This document shows positions 33,793 to 42,817 of a stretch of 64,000 bases of DNA, in pieces. Below the pieces are notes generated by a model. It did no database searches. It had not been told where the DNA came from and was given only the letters and a program-made list of their open reading frames with translations. Position 1 is the stretch's first letter. Each line of letters opens with the position of its first letter. The translations under genes and the position numbers were made by a program. Source of the DNA: Microbacterium sp. LWH3-1.2 (GTDB lineage Bacteria; Actinomycetota; Actinomycetes; Actinomycetales; Microbacteriaceae); contig NZ_JBEGIK010000001.1 in assembly GCF_040675855.1 (NCBI RefSeq), positions 434,001-498,000 on the forward strand, in the 5' to 3' direction.

Positions 33793-34569
33793 TTACTTCG
33801 GCGCCATGCGGATGGCGCCGTCGAGGCGGATGGTCTCGCCGTTGAGGTAGCCGTTGTCGACGATGGACATCACCAGGCGTGCGTACTCGTCGGGCTTGCC
33901 GAGGCGCTGCGGGTACGGCACCTGCTCGCCGAGGGAGTCCTGTGCGGCCTGCGGCAGGCCCATCAGCATGGGGGTCTCCATGATGCCCGGGGCGATCGTC
34001 ACGACGCGGATGCCGTACCGCGCGAGCTCGCGGGCGATCGGCAGGGTCATGGCGTGCACGCCGCCCTTCGACGCCGAATACGCGGGCTGCCCGATCTGGC
34101 CGTCGAAGGCGGCGACGCTCGCGGTGTTCACGATGACGCCCCTCTCGCCGGACGCACCGTCGCCGTCGGCGGTGGGCTCGGTCTTCGCGATGGCCGCCGA
34201 GGCCTGCGAGATGACGTTGTACGTGCCGATGAGGTTCACGCGGATGATCCGCTCGAAGCCCTCGAGCGGCGACGGGTTGCCCTGGCGATCGAGCACCTTG
34301 GCCGGCGGGGCGATGCCGGCGCAGTTCACGACGACGCGCAGAGGGCCGGATGCTGCGGCCGTCGCGACCGCGGCTGCCACCTGTTCCGGGCTCGTGACGT
34401 CCGCCGGCGCGAACGATCCCCCGAGCTCTGCAGCGACCTCGGCGCCCGCCGAGCTCGGCAGGTCGAGGATCGTGACGGTCGCGCCCGCGGCGGCGAGTCG
34501 CCGGGCCGTGGCCAGGCCGAGTCCGCTCGCACCACCGGTGACGAGAGCGGAGGTGCCCGTGACGTCCAT
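33793..34569 (-). CDS. SDR family 3-hydroxyacyl-CoA dehydrogenase (type II-like)
   Basis: 258 residues. TGGASGLGLAT cofactor motif, NCAGI, catalytic YSASKGG, and the HSD17B10-like segments VLDRQGNPSPLEGFERIIRV and APGIMETPML. Probably oxidises 3-hydroxyacyl-CoA. First gene of SDR-crotonase(-SDR). Confidence 0.92.
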   Translation of the reverse strand: MDVTGTSALVTGGASGLGLATARRLAAAGATVTILDLPSSAGAEVAAELGGSFAPADVTSPEQVAAAVATAAASGPLRVVVNCAGIAPPAKVLDRQGNPSPLEGFERIIRVNLIGTYNVISQASAAIAKTEPTADGDGASGERGVIVNTASVAAFDGQIGQPAYSASKGGVHAMTLPIARELARYGIRVVTIAPGIMETPMLMGLPQAAQDSLGEQVPYPQRLGKPDEYARLVMSIVDNGYLNGETIRLDGAIRMAPK

Positions 34570-34686
34570 GGATTCTCCTTCGAAGTCCGGATTCTGCGGA
34601 ACCGCGTATCAGCATACGCGGGACTCAGTCCCACCGCGCACCGCGCGGTATGCGTGCCCCAGGCTAACCGGCCGGGGTTTCGGCCG

Positions 34687-35202
34687 TCACGGCCCGATCC
34701 TCGGGGCGGGGCGCAGGAGCGCGGCGACGCGGTCGAGCAGCTCGGCGGGCCGGCCGAGCAGCAGGCGTGCCTCCCCGCGCGCGACGAGATACTCGACGAG
34801 CCGCGTGGTCGCCTGCGCGTCCGCGCGTCGGTAGCCCGAGAGATAGTGCTGCGTGGCGCGCCACTCGCGCCGCTCGCCGTCGAGGGTCGCGACGGCGACG
34901 ACGAAGGTCGGGGTCTCTGCCGTCTCACCCATCTCGAGGCCGCCGAGCGACCCGCCCAGGAGCGCCACGGCCGTGTCGCCGAGCGCCGGGTACGGAAAGC
35001 GGGTCGACGGCGGATCCACCGTGACGGTGTGCACCTGCGCCCACATCACGAACTCCGACGCCCGCTCGCCGATGTGCCGGGCCAGGCCATCGGGCATGAG
35101 CCTCACATGCCGGGCGGCGACGTCGCCGATCGCGATCGCGGGCGACGGGCCCTCCAGCGCGCTCAGGGGGCCTCGGCGCCGGGTGACGCGTGCGGTGTCC
35201 AT
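34687..35202 (-). CDS. hypothetical protein, possibly PH-like
   Basis: 171 residues. Alternating strands in the middle (HVRLMPDGLARHIG, VHTVTVDPP, TFVVAVATLDG, EWRATQHYLSGYR) and a C-terminal helix resemble a small bacterial PH-like fold, but no signature is certain. Strong G/C third positions support coding. Divergent from a DUF488 remnant. Confidence 0.65.
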   Translation of the reverse strand: MDTARVTRRRGPLSALEGPSPAIAIGDVAARHVRLMPDGLARHIGERASEFVMWAQVHTVTVDPPSTRFPYPALGDTAVALLGGSLGGLEMGETAETPTFVVAVATLDGERREWRATQHYLSGYRRADAQATTRLVEYLVARGEARLLLGRPAELLDRVAALLRPAPRIGP

Positions 35203-35216
35203 GTCTCCATCCCACC

Positions 35217-35378
35217 ATGCCGGCGGCGCGCGGGCGGGCCGCCGGGTCGGATGGGCGCAGGGAGATCCGCCTCACGCGCGTGTACGACGGGCCCGCCCCG
35301 GGCGTGGTACTGCTGCACCCGGTCCACGACCACACCCGCGACCACGCTGTCCTCCTCCGCGAGGCCCTCGAATCCTGA
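35217..35378 (+). pseudogene. DUF488 remnant with an internal deletion
   Basis: 53 residues from ATG 35217. REIRLTRVYDGPAPG matches the start of DUF488 proteins and is joined directly to VVLLHPVHDHTRDHAVLLRE, which matches their C-terminal end (family pattern: VTLLYxxxDxxxNHAxxL). The middle, including the usual DRLWPRG motif and about 60 residues, is missing, while the frame is kept. An in-frame deletion product, probably nonfunctional. Confidence 0.65.
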
Positions 35379-35410
35379 CCCCGGCCCGGAGTTCACGAGA
35401 GGATGGGCAG

Positions 35411-36136
35411 GTGACGATTCCGCTCGAAGACGTCGAGGTCCCCGAGACCGTCGCGCGGCTCGCGCGCGGCGCGCAGCTCACCCCGGTGTGGGTCAACGAG
35501 CTCGGCGGCATGACGTTCCGCACCGCCGACGGCCGCTACGTCAAGTACGGTCCGCGCAACGACGAGACGTCGTTCGACGGCGAGGCCGAGCGCCTGCGGT
35601 GGGCGGCGGCCTACACCCCCGTGCCGCAGGTTCTCGAAGCCGGGGGCGACGAGGGCCACGAATGGCTGGTCACGGCGGCCCTCCCCGGGCTGTCGGCGGT
35701 CGATCCGCGATGGATCGCGGATGCCGCCACCGCCGTCCGCGTCGTCGGCCAGGGTCTGCGCGCCCTGCACGACGCGCTGCCGGTCGATGACTGCCCGTTC
35801 GACTGGCGCGTGCCCGCGCGGATCGCGAACGCGGCGGGACGCGGCATCCGTCTTCCCGAGGCGTTGCGCGACGCGCCGCCGATCGACCGGCTCGTCGTGT
35901 GCCATGGCGACGCCTGCTGCCCCAACACCCTGATCGGCCGCGACGGCCGGTGGAGCGGGCACGTCGACCTCGGGGCTCTGGGCGTCGGCGACCGCTGGGC
36001 CGACATCGCCGTGGCGTCGATGTCGACGGCGTGGAACTATGGCGAGGGATGGGAGGACGCCCTCATCGAGGCGTACGGGGTCGAACCCGATCGCGAGCGC
36101 CTGTCGTACTACCGGGAGCTCTGGAACGCGACATGA
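35411..36136 (+). CDS. aminoglycoside 3'-phosphotransferase-like kinase
   Basis: 241 residues from GTG. APH fold: VCHGDACCPNTLI (HGDxxxxN Brenner motif) and VDLGALGVGDRWADIAV (metal Asp and the D-R-x-x-D tail typical of APH(3')). A phosphoryl acceptor cannot be assigned; chromosomal APH-like proteins in soil actinobacteria are often not resistance enzymes. Overlaps the SRPBCC gene by ATGA. Confidence 0.88.
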   Translation: MTIPLEDVEVPETVARLARGAQLTPVWVNELGGMTFRTADGRYVKYGPRNDETSFDGEAERLRWAAAYTPVPQVLEAGGDEGHEWLVTAALPGLSAVDPRWIADAATAVRVVGQGLRALHDALPVDDCPFDWRVPARIANAAGRGIRLPEALRDAPPIDRLVVCHGDACCPNTLIGRDGRWSGHVDLGALGVGDRWADIAVASMSTAWNYGEGWEDALIEAYGVEPDRERLSYYRELWNAT

Positions 36137-36639
36137 CCGACATCACCGGCAACGTCTGCGACATCGACGGCAAGCCCAACCTCGTGATCCTGCGACGCTT
36201 CCGCGCGACGGCCGACGAGGTGTGGCGCGAGCTCACCGACTCGGCGCGGCTCGAGCGCTGGATCGGCCGCTGGGAGGGCGATCCAGCGAGCGGGCACGTC
36301 ACGTTCTACATGACGGCGGAGGATCCGGATGCCGCGGCCGAGGAGTACACGATCCTCGAGTGCGACCGCCCCCGGCGCTTCGCCGGCGACACCTCGGCCG
36401 GGTCGGGTGCGTGGCACCTCTGGTTCGAGCTCGCCTCGGACGAGCACGGAGACACGGTGCTCACCTTCGGCCAGCGACTCAACCCTGAGGACGAGGTCGG
36501 CTCGATCGGGCCGGGCTGGGAGTACTACCTCGATCGACTGGTGGCCGCCCAGGCCGGCGTCGAGGTCGCAACGGTCAAGTGGGACGATTACTTCCCCGCG
36601 CTCCAGCCCGGCTACGAGCGGCTGGTGGCCGGCGGCTGA
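36133..36639 (+). CDS. SRPBCC (AHSA1-like) family protein
   Basis: 168 residues: LVILRRFRATADEVWRELTDSARLERWIG start, GAWHLWFELASDEHGDTVLTFGQRL middle, and a final helix with WEYYLDRLVAAQAG. Helix-grip ligand-binding fold of the Aha1/START-like group. Coupled to the APH-like gene; role unknown. Confidence 0.9.
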   Translation: MTDITGNVCDIDGKPNLVILRRFRATADEVWRELTDSARLERWIGRWEGDPASGHVTFYMTAEDPDAAAEEYTILECDRPRRFAGDTSAGSGAWHLWFELASDEHGDTVLTFGQRLNPEDEVGSIGPGWEYYLDRLVAAQAGVEVATVKWDDYFPALQPGYERLVAGG

Positions 36640-36686
36640 CCTCGGGCCCTGGGATCACGCCCGCGCGACTTCGGTCGCCGGGAGGC

Positions 36687-37487
36687 TCACGACCAGACGA
36701 AGCGGAAGGTGCCCGCGGCCACCGCGGCGCCGATCGCCAACGCCATGATCACGGTGCCGCCGAGCAGCGCCACCGCGTCGCGCGGGTGCAGGCGCGACGG
36801 GCGCGCCCACGTGCGCGGGATGCCGGAGCCGAAGCCGCGCGCCTCCATCGCCATCGCGAGCTTGGTGCCGCGACGCACCGCGAACACGAGCAGCACGAAC
36901 GCCATCGAGAAGAACCGGCGGATGGCGCCCGAGTCGCCGACGCCGCGCGCGCGACGCGCGAGGCTCATGCTGCGCCAGTCGTCGAGGAAGAGCCCCAGCG
37001 TGCGGGTGCCCGCGAGCACGCCGAGCACGAACCGCGAGGGCAGCTTCGCGACCTGTGCGAGCGCCTCGGCGAGTTCGGTGGGATCGGTGCGACCGAAGAG
37101 CAGGATCGTCGGCAGTGCGAGCGCGAGCACTCGCAGGCACACCGCGACGGCCAGCGCGATCGAGTCGTCGCTGATCGTCGCGTACCAGAACGACCAGTAC
37201 ACGGTGCCGCCCGGTTCCGCGTACAGCAGCATGCTCACACCCGCGACCGGCGCGAAGACCAGGATCGGCAGCATCCGTTTCAGCACCGTCACGGCCGCCA
37301 AGCCGGTCAGCGGGATGCAGGCGAGCTGGAGCACGATCGCCACGAGGGCGCTGGTGGCGTCGATCGAGGCGAAGAGGGGCACCGACAGCAGCAGCGCGAG
37401 CACGATCTTGGTGACGGGGTTCACCCCGTCGAGCCAGGCGGGGGAAGGCGCCGGGGCCTCGACGGCGCGCGTGTCGATGGCGGTCAC
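36687..37487 (-). CDS. ykoC: ECF transporter T component
   Basis: 266 residues from GTG 37487, which overlaps the ATPase stop (GTGA). Membrane protein with the coupling-helix motifs of T components: ARRARGVG (Ala-Arg-Gly type) and AMEARGFGSG. Energises the YkoE S component. Order ykoE-ykoD-ykoC under a TPP riboswitch identifies the hydroxymethylpyrimidine/thiamine system. Confidence 0.92.
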   Translation of the reverse strand: MTAIDTRAVEAPAPSPAWLDGVNPVTKIVLALLLSVPLFASIDATSALVAIVLQLACIPLTGLAAVTVLKRMLPILVFAPVAGVSMLLYAEPGGTVYWSFWYATISDDSIALAVAVCLRVLALALPTILLFGRTDPTELAEALAQVAKLPSRFVLGVLAGTRTLGLFLDDWRSMSLARRARGVGDSGAIRRFFSMAFVLLVFAVRRGTKLAMAMEARGFGSGIPRTWARPSRLHPRDAVALLGGTVIMALAIGAAVAAGTFRFVWS

Positions 37488-38959
37488 GATGGCGCCCCCG
37501 CATGCACGGGAGCGCCGAGCTCGATGCGGTGGCCACCGAGATGACGCAGCACGTCCTCGTCGTGGGTGACGGCGACGACCGTCGTGCCCGCCGCGATCTC
37601 GGACTGCAGCAGCTGCACGAGCTCGATCCACCCGCGACGGTCCTGTCCGAAGGTCGGCTCGTCGAGCACGATGACCGGTGGCGCGTCGGCGAGCACGGTC
37701 GCCACCGACAGCCGGCGCTTCTGGCCACCCGACAGCGTGAACGGGTTCGCGGCGGCGAGGGGCGCGAGGTGCAGCCGTTCGAGGAGCTCTCCGACGATCT
37801 CGTCGACCGCGGCCGCATCGACGCCCCGCGATCGCGGTCCGATCGCGAGCTCGTCGCGCACGGTCGGGGCGAGGAACTGGTGCTCGGGTTCCTGGAACAC
37901 GGTGCCGATGCGCGTGAGCAGCTCGCGCGACGTCCATCTCGAGGGGCGTCGCCCAGAGCGTCCTGCCAGCTCGGGTGCGCACTCGACGCGACCCGCCGCC
38001 TCGGGCAGCAGCCCCGCGAGCGTCAGCGCGAGCGTCGACTTTCCGGCGCCGTTCGGCCCGGTGATCACCGTCGCCGCGGCCCGCGGGACGGCGAGGTCGA
38101 GCCCCGCGCGCACGATCGTGCGGCCGTCACGGGAGATCGAGAGAGCGGATGCTGCCACCGCCGTCGGCGCCTCCGCCGGGGCTGCGGCGAGCACGGGCAG
38201 ATCGACCGGATGGCCCGGCACCCACACCCCCGCGGCGGCGAGCGTGGCACCGTGGCGCGCGAACACCTCGGCCGGCGTGCCGTCGGCGAGGAGCCCGCCG
38301 TCAGCGCCGACCACGATGACGCGGTCCATCAGGTCGGCCCACACGGCGGTCCGGTGCTCGATCACGACGAGGGTGGCGCCGGTCTCGCGCACCGCGCGCT
38401 CGACGGCGTCGCGCACCTCGCGGACACCGTCCGGATCGAGATTGGCGGTGGGCTCGTCGAGCAGCAGCACGCCGGGCCGCATCGCCAGGACGCCGGCGAG
38501 GGCGAGTCGCTGCTTCTGCCCGCCCGAGAGCGCCTTCGTCGCGCGGACGACGGGCACGTCGAGCCCGACGGCGTCGAGCGCTTCGGCCACGCGGGAAGGG
38601 ATCTCGGATGCCGGCACGCCGAGGTTCTCGCAGCCGAAGGCCACGTCATCGCCGACCTTCGACAGTACGACGCCCGAGTCGGGGTCTTGCAGCACGAGCC
38701 CGACGCGGCCACGGTGGGTCTCCGCGCGCTCGCCGTCGATGAGGAGCGTGCCGGTCTCTTCGCCCTCGTCGGCGCCGCCGAGGAGGCCGGCCATCCCGGC
38801 GAGGAGCGTGGACTTGCCCGCGCCCGACGCGCCCAGCAGGAGCACGCGCTGGCCGGGCTCGATCGCGAACGAGACATCGCGGACGGCGGGAGCCCGCCGT
38901 CCGCCGTACCGCCAGCCCCAGCCCGCCGCCGTGATGCGAGCCGGGCGGGTCGCCGACAC
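37484..38959 (-). CDS. ykoD: ECF transporter ATPase with two ABC domains
   Basis: 491 residues from GTG 38959. First domain: Walker A GASGAGKST, signature ALSGGQKQRLALAG, Walker B VLLLDEPTANLD. Second: GPNGAGKST, TLSGGQKRRLSVA, VIVLDEPTFGQD. The fused double ATPase is characteristic of YkoD. Drives thiamine-precursor uptake with YkoE and YkoC. Confidence 0.95.
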   Translation of the reverse strand: MSATRPARITAAGWGWRYGGRRAPAVRDVSFAIEPGQRVLLLGASGAGKSTLLAGMAGLLGGADEGEETGTLLIDGERAETHRGRVGLVLQDPDSGVVLSKVGDDVAFGCENLGVPASEIPSRVAEALDAVGLDVPVVRATKALSGGQKQRLALAGVLAMRPGVLLLDEPTANLDPDGVREVRDAVERAVRETGATLVVIEHRTAVWADLMDRVIVVGADGGLLADGTPAEVFARHGATLAAAGVWVPGHPVDLPVLAAAPAEAPTAVAASALSISRDGRTIVRAGLDLAVPRAAATVITGPNGAGKSTLALTLAGLLPEAAGRVECAPELAGRSGRRPSRWTSRELLTRIGTVFQEPEHQFLAPTVRDELAIGPRSRGVDAAAVDEIVGELLERLHLAPLAAANPFTLSGGQKRRLSVATVLADAPPVIVLDEPTFGQDRRGWIELVQLLQSEIAAGTTVVAVTHDEDVLRHLGGHRIELGAPVHAGAPS

Positions 38960-38960
38960 G

Positions 38961-39605
38961 TCAGACCTCGCGGCGCGCTTCGCGTCCGACGGCGAAACGG
39001 CCCAGCGCTCCGGTCGCCGCGAGCCCGCGCACGGCGAACCAGCCGACGACGCCCGCGAGCAGTGCCCCCGACACGACCAGCGACACCAGATAGATGACGT
39101 TGAACTCGAGGGTCTTCAGGATGTTGGGCGAGCTGCCGTAGAAGAGCTCGAACACCCACGCGCCGACAGCGGCGCCCGCACCGGCGAGCATCGCGACGGG
39201 AAGAGTGAAGCGGCGGTACAGGAAGATCGCGAAGATCAGCTCGGCGCCGAGGCCCTGAACCAGTCCCGACAGCAGAGTCGACACACCCCACACGTTGCCG
39301 ATGAGCATCGACACGATCGCGGCGATCACCTCGACCAGGAGCGCCGCGCCGGGCTTGCGGATGACGAGGCCGCCGATGACGCCGCCGATGAGCCAGATGC
39401 CGACCGCGATGCCGCCGAGACCCGGCGTGAGGCCGTCCATCGCGATGAACCAGGCGTAGCCGACGGTGTTCCAGGCCCAGAAGACGAGGCCGATCGCGAC
39501 ACCGAGCACCGCGGCGACGACGATGTCGACGACCCGCCAGCGCAGGCTGCGCGGGCCCTGCGAACGGCCCGCAACGGGGGTGGATGCGGACGTGGACGCG
39601 TGCAT
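38961..39605 (-). CDS. ykoE: ECF transporter S component, YkoE (thiamine precursor)
   Basis: 214 residues, about six helices. Segments such as AWNTVGYAWFIAMDGLTPGLGG, IRKPGAALLVEVIAAIVSML and NVWGVSTLLSGLVQGLGAE match YkoE. It is the substrate-binding subunit, most likely for hydroxymethylpyrimidine or thiamine. The first gene after a TPP riboswitch, whose 3' end includes its GGAGG ribosome site. Confidence 0.95.
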   Translation of the reverse strand: MHASTSASTPVAGRSQGPRSLRWRVVDIVVAAVLGVAIGLVFWAWNTVGYAWFIAMDGLTPGLGGIAVGIWLIGGVIGGLVIRKPGAALLVEVIAAIVSMLIGNVWGVSTLLSGLVQGLGAELIFAIFLYRRFTLPVAMLAGAGAAVGAWVFELFYGSSPNILKTLEFNVIYLVSLVVSGALLAGVVGWFAVRGLAATGALGRFAVGREARREV

Positions 39606-39612
39606 GTGATCT

Positions 39613-39700
39613 CCTCCCTGCGCCGGCATGATCCGGATCAGGTTCGACGGTCGAAGCGTGGGTCGCTTCCTCTCAGCCCGACTCACCGGACTCCCGTGGT
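39613..39700 (-). ncRNA. TPP riboswitch (thi box)
   Basis: On the minus strand the leader reads CGGGAGTCCGG ... GGGCTGAGAGG ... ACCTGATCCGGATCATGCC ... GCAGGGAGG, the conserved CUGAGA pyrimidine-sensor bulge and the thi-box ACCUGAUCCGGAUxAUGCC. The terminal GGGAGGAG is also the Shine-Dalgarno of ykoE (7 nt before ATG), so TPP binding should block translation initiation. No separate terminator hairpin lies between it and ykoE. Confidence 0.97.
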
Positions 39701-39710
39701 TGTGGCGACG

Positions 39711-39738
39711 AGTATACCGCCGGTTCAGCAGGTATTTT
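39711..39738. promoter_or_regulatory. divergent -10 boxes: riboswitch transcript and D,D-carboxypeptidase
   Basis: Minus strand TATACT at 39711-39716, about 10 nt before the riboswitch. Plus strand TATTTT at 39733-39738, 6 nt before GTG 39745 (leaderless). Confidence 0.65.
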
Positions 39739-39744
39739 GGGTGG

Positions 39745-41394
39745 GTGACATCGGACGACACCCCTGCGCCCACGCGTCGCGCGCGCCGCGTGCAGACCGG
39801 TGCCGTTCCGACGCCGGGTCCCGAAGAGGTCCCTGAGGTCGGCGTCCTCACGATGCAGACGGGTGAGACGGATGCCGTGTCCCCGCCCACGAGCACGGCT
39901 CCGGTCGATGTGACCCCGGTCGCTCCGACGATCGCGACCGTGCCCGTCGCCGATGTGCCCTCGGTCGCGACATGGAACCCGACGGAGGTTGTCGACCCCT
40001 CCGGCCTCTCGCTCCCGACCGTCACCACCGCCACGACGGCAGCCGGCGCCCCGAACGGTCGCACGGCGCTCGCCTGGGTCGACGAGACCGTCGTCGAACG
40101 CGTCGCGGCGCCCGTCGACCTGACCGCGGCGGCGACGCCGTACGTGACGGTCGACGCCGATCTCCTCGCCGACGCCCCCCGGCGCTCGCCCCTGCGGGCC
40201 GCCGTCGTCGTGCCGACGCTCGCGATCGCGGCCGTCGTCGGCGCGTACGCGGCGACGATGCTGCTGTGGCCTCTGCACGCCGTCGCCCCCACGGTGACCG
40301 CGATCCAGGTGCAGCCGATCGCGGCGCCCGCCGCCGCGCCCGCGTGGCCCGCCGAGGGGAGCGCGGCGGAGGCCGTCGCCGGCATCCCGGGAACACTCGC
40401 CTCGACCGCCGACCCCGCCGCGATCGCCAGCATCACCAAGGTGGTGACCGCGCTCGTCGTGCTGGAGGAGATGCCGCTCGCCGTCGGCGAGCAGGGCCCG
40501 GAATACCGCTTCTCGTCGGCCGACCGCTCGCGCTACTGGCAGTACCGCTCGGGCGGCGAGTCCGCGCTCGACGTCCCGGTCGGGGGGTCGCTCACCGAGT
40601 ACCAGATGCTCGAGGGCATGCTCGTCGGCTCCGCGAACAACTACGCCGACCGCCTGGCCCAGGGCATCTGGCCCTCCGACGCGGTGTACGCCTCCGCCGC
40701 CAACGCGTGGCTCACGGCCCACGGCGTTGCGGGCGTCACCGTCCGCGAGCCCACCGGCATGGACCCGCGTAACGAGGCCAGTCCCCAGGCCCTCGTGACG
40801 CTTGCGCAGAAGGCCCTGGCGCACCCCGTGATCGCCGAGATCGTCGCGAAGCAGTCCGTGGATCTTCCGGGCGCGGGGAAGGTCGAGAACACGAACGGTC
40901 TCCTCGCCGATCCGGGCGTCGTCGGCATCAAGACCGGAACGCTCGACGCCTGGAACCTGCTCTCGGCCAAGGACGTCATGATCGGCGACAAGACCGTGCG
41001 CCTGTACGCATCGGTGCTGGGTCAGTCCGACGACGAGGCACGCCTCGCCGCGTCCCGAGCGCTGTACGCGCAGATGGAGTCGGAACTGCAGCTCAAGCCC
41101 TCGGTGACAACGAGCACGGTCGCCGGTCAGGTCGAGACGCTGTGGGGCGACAAGGTCGACATCGTCACGTCGGGCGACGCGTCGGTGATCCTGTGGAACG
41201 GTGGCAGCGGCACCGTCACGACCACCTACCACCTGGGCGACAGCCGCGACGCCGGCGAAGTCGTCGGCTCGCTCAGCGTGACCGGACCGCTCGACGCGGC
41301 CACCGTCGACCTGACCCTCGCGGCCGAGATCACCGAGCCGTCGCCGTGGTGGCGCCTCACGCACCCGATGGACCTCTTCGGCCTCAACGGCTGA
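39745..41394 (+). CDS. D-alanyl-D-alanine carboxypeptidase (PBP, S11 family)
   Basis: 549 residues from GTG. A 150-residue Pro/Thr/Val-rich cytoplasmic N-terminus, one membrane anchor (about 151-175), then the penicillin-binding domain with S229-I-T-K232, S296-A-N298 and K396-T-G. A C-terminal beta domain and an amphipathic end follow. It trims peptidoglycan stem peptides outside the membrane. The long cytoplasmic tail is unusual for S11 enzymes and could bind partners. Confidence 0.9.
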   Translation: MTSDDTPAPTRRARRVQTGAVPTPGPEEVPEVGVLTMQTGETDAVSPPTSTAPVDVTPVAPTIATVPVADVPSVATWNPTEVVDPSGLSLPTVTTATTAAGAPNGRTALAWVDETVVERVAAPVDLTAAATPYVTVDADLLADAPRRSPLRAAVVVPTLAIAAVVGAYAATMLLWPLHAVAPTVTAIQVQPIAAPAAAPAWPAEGSAAEAVAGIPGTLASTADPAAIASITKVVTALVVLEEMPLAVGEQGPEYRFSSADRSRYWQYRSGGESALDVPVGGSLTEYQMLEGMLVGSANNYADRLAQGIWPSDAVYASAANAWLTAHGVAGVTVREPTGMDPRNEASPQALVTLAQKALAHPVIAEIVAKQSVDLPGAGKVENTNGLLADPGVVGIKTGTLDAWNLLSAKDVMIGDKTVRLYASVLGQSDDEARLAASRALYAQMESELQLKPSVTTSTVAGQVETLWGDKVDIVTSGDASVILWNGGSGTVTTTYHLGDSRDAGEVVGSLSVTGPLDAATVDLTLAAEITEPSPWWRLTHPMDLFGLNG

Positions 41395-41416
41395 GGCGGG
41401 GCCGCGACCCCCTCAG
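41391..41416. terminator. bidirectional hairpin between D,D-carboxypeptidase and fucU
   Basis: CTGAG/CTCAG and GGGG/CCCC pair around CCGCGA, with a 2-nt bulge; both stop codons of the convergent genes lie in the stem. Confidence 0.65.
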
Positions 41417-41826
41417 GCGGACGGGTGCCCGACCACGCCCTTGCGCAGCAGCGCATTCCCGTAGGTGCGGGTCTCCCCCGTGCGCACGACGAGGTACGCG
41501 GCCTTCGCGACCTCGTAGTACTCGAACCTGTCGATGTAGCGCGGGAGGTCGACGCCTGCCGCGGCAGCGAGCTCGCGCTGCACGTCGAGCACCTCTCCGT
41601 CGGCCGACGTCATCAGGTCGAGCGCGGGCGCGTCGTCGAGCGGCACGACGCTCCGCACGGCCGCCAGCACGTCGGGGGTCGTCGTGCCGGGAAGGTCGAC
41701 GACGCGCACGCCGATCGCCCACGCCGGGAAGTGCGCGTCGGCGATCACGACCGCGTCGGAATGACCCATGCGATCCAGGTGGAGCAGCAACTCCCCCGTG
41801 AGCAGCGGGTTGATGCCCTCGAGCAT
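41413..41826 (-). CDS. fucU: L-fucose mutarotase (RbsD/FucU family)
   Basis: 137 residues. N-terminal MLEGINPLLTGELLLHLDRMGHSD with the family His22, DAHFP with His32, and the C-terminal RTYGNALLRKGV. Interconverts fucose anomers, supplying the form oxidised by the aldo/keto reductase encoded just upstream. 13 nt after that gene on the same strand. Confidence 0.92.
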   Translation of the reverse strand: MLEGINPLLTGELLLHLDRMGHSDAVVIADAHFPAWAIGVRVVDLPGTTTPDVLAAVRSVVPLDDAPALDLMTSADGEVLDVQRELAAAAGVDLPRYIDRFEYYEVAKAAYLVVRTGETRTYGNALLRKGVVGHPSA

Positions 41827-41839
41827 GAGGATCCCTTCG

Positions 41840-42817
41840 TCAGCGGATGAGGCCCGCGGCGGCCAGGTCGTCCCACAGGGCGGCGGGGATGTCGACCGCC
41901 ATGAGCTCGGCGTTCCGGCGCAACTGCTCGGGTCGGCTGCCGCCGACGACGACCGAGCGCACGGATGCGTCGCGGAGCGGGAACTGCACGGCCGCGGCGG
42001 GCAGCGGCACGTCGTGCGCGCGGCACACGGCGAGGATCGACTGCAGGCGCTCCCACAGCGGCTCCGGCATCCGCCCGTACTCGTACCGGTCGTCGCGGGA
42101 CGGCTCGTCCTTCGCGAGCAGTCCGGAGTTGAAGACGGATGCCGCGACCACCCCGGTCCCGCGCTCGTGACACGCCGGCAGCACGGCATCGGCGGCCGGC
42201 TGCTCGAGCAGCGTGTAGCGGCCGGCGATCATGATGAGATCGAGATCGGCGCTCTCGACGGCGGCGGCGAGCGCCTCGCTCACCATCGAGCCGATCCCGA
42301 TCGCGTCGACGGCGCCCTCGGCGCGCAGCTGCTCGAGCGCGGGGAACGCCTCGCGCAGCGCCAGGTCGAGGTCGTGCCGCTCCGGGTCGTGCAGGTAGAG
42401 CACGTCGATGCGGTCGAGTCCGAGGCGCTCCTGCGATTCCTCGAGGCTCGCGCGCACGCCCGCCTCGGAGAAGTCCCACTCGCGGCGCAGCGTCGTCGGC
42501 ACGTGGAAGTCGGCGGCGAGATCGAGTCCGCCGTCGTCGTCGGGGTTGGGGCGCAGCAGACGCCCCGCCTTCGTCGAGATCACGAACTCATCGCGTGGCT
42601 TGGTCCTGAGGAACGCGCCGAGGCGCTGCTCCGACAGCCCGAGGCCGTAGTGCGGGGCGGTGTCGAAATAACGGATGCCGCTCTCCCACGCCGCGTCCAG
42701 GATCGCCCAGGCCTGGTCGTCGCTGAGTTCGCGGAAGAGGTTGCCGACGTTCGCCGCACCGTACCCGAGACGGGTCAGGGCGGGGTTCTGGAGGGCGGCG
42801 CGCTCAGGCCGCAGCAT
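41840..42817 (-). CDS. aldo/keto reductase, probable L-fucose (D-threo-aldose) 1-dehydrogenase
   Basis: 325 residues. AKR tetrad visible: Asp and Tyr in [15 protein letters not shown], Lys in VISTKAGR, His in [10 protein letters not shown]. The [12 protein letters not shown] start and D-threo-aldose dehydrogenase-like segments ([12 protein letters not shown]) fit oxidation of L-fucose to the lactone. Its start overlaps the L-fuconate dehydratase stop by 14 nt. Confidence 0.9.
   Translation of the reverse strand: MLRPERAALQNPALTRLGYGAANVGNLFRELSDDQAWAILDAAWESGIRYFDTAPHYGLGLSEQRLGAFLRTKPRDEFVISTKAGRLLRPNPDDDGGLDLAADFHVPTTLRREWDFSEAGVRASLEESQERLGLDRIDVLYLHDPERHDLDLALREAFPALEQLRAEGAVDAIGIGSMVSEALAAAVESADLDLIMIAGRYTLLEQPAADAVLPACHERGTGVVAASVFNSGLLAKDEPSRDDRYEYGRMPEPLWERLQSILAVCRAHDVPLPAAAVQFPLRDASVRSVVVGGSRPEQLRRNAELMAVDIPAALWDDLAAAGLIR

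Noticed and set aside
35411-36136. APH-like gene as an acquired antibiotic-resistance gene
   Set aside because: No mobile element or composition change; kinase motifs alone do not show resistance.
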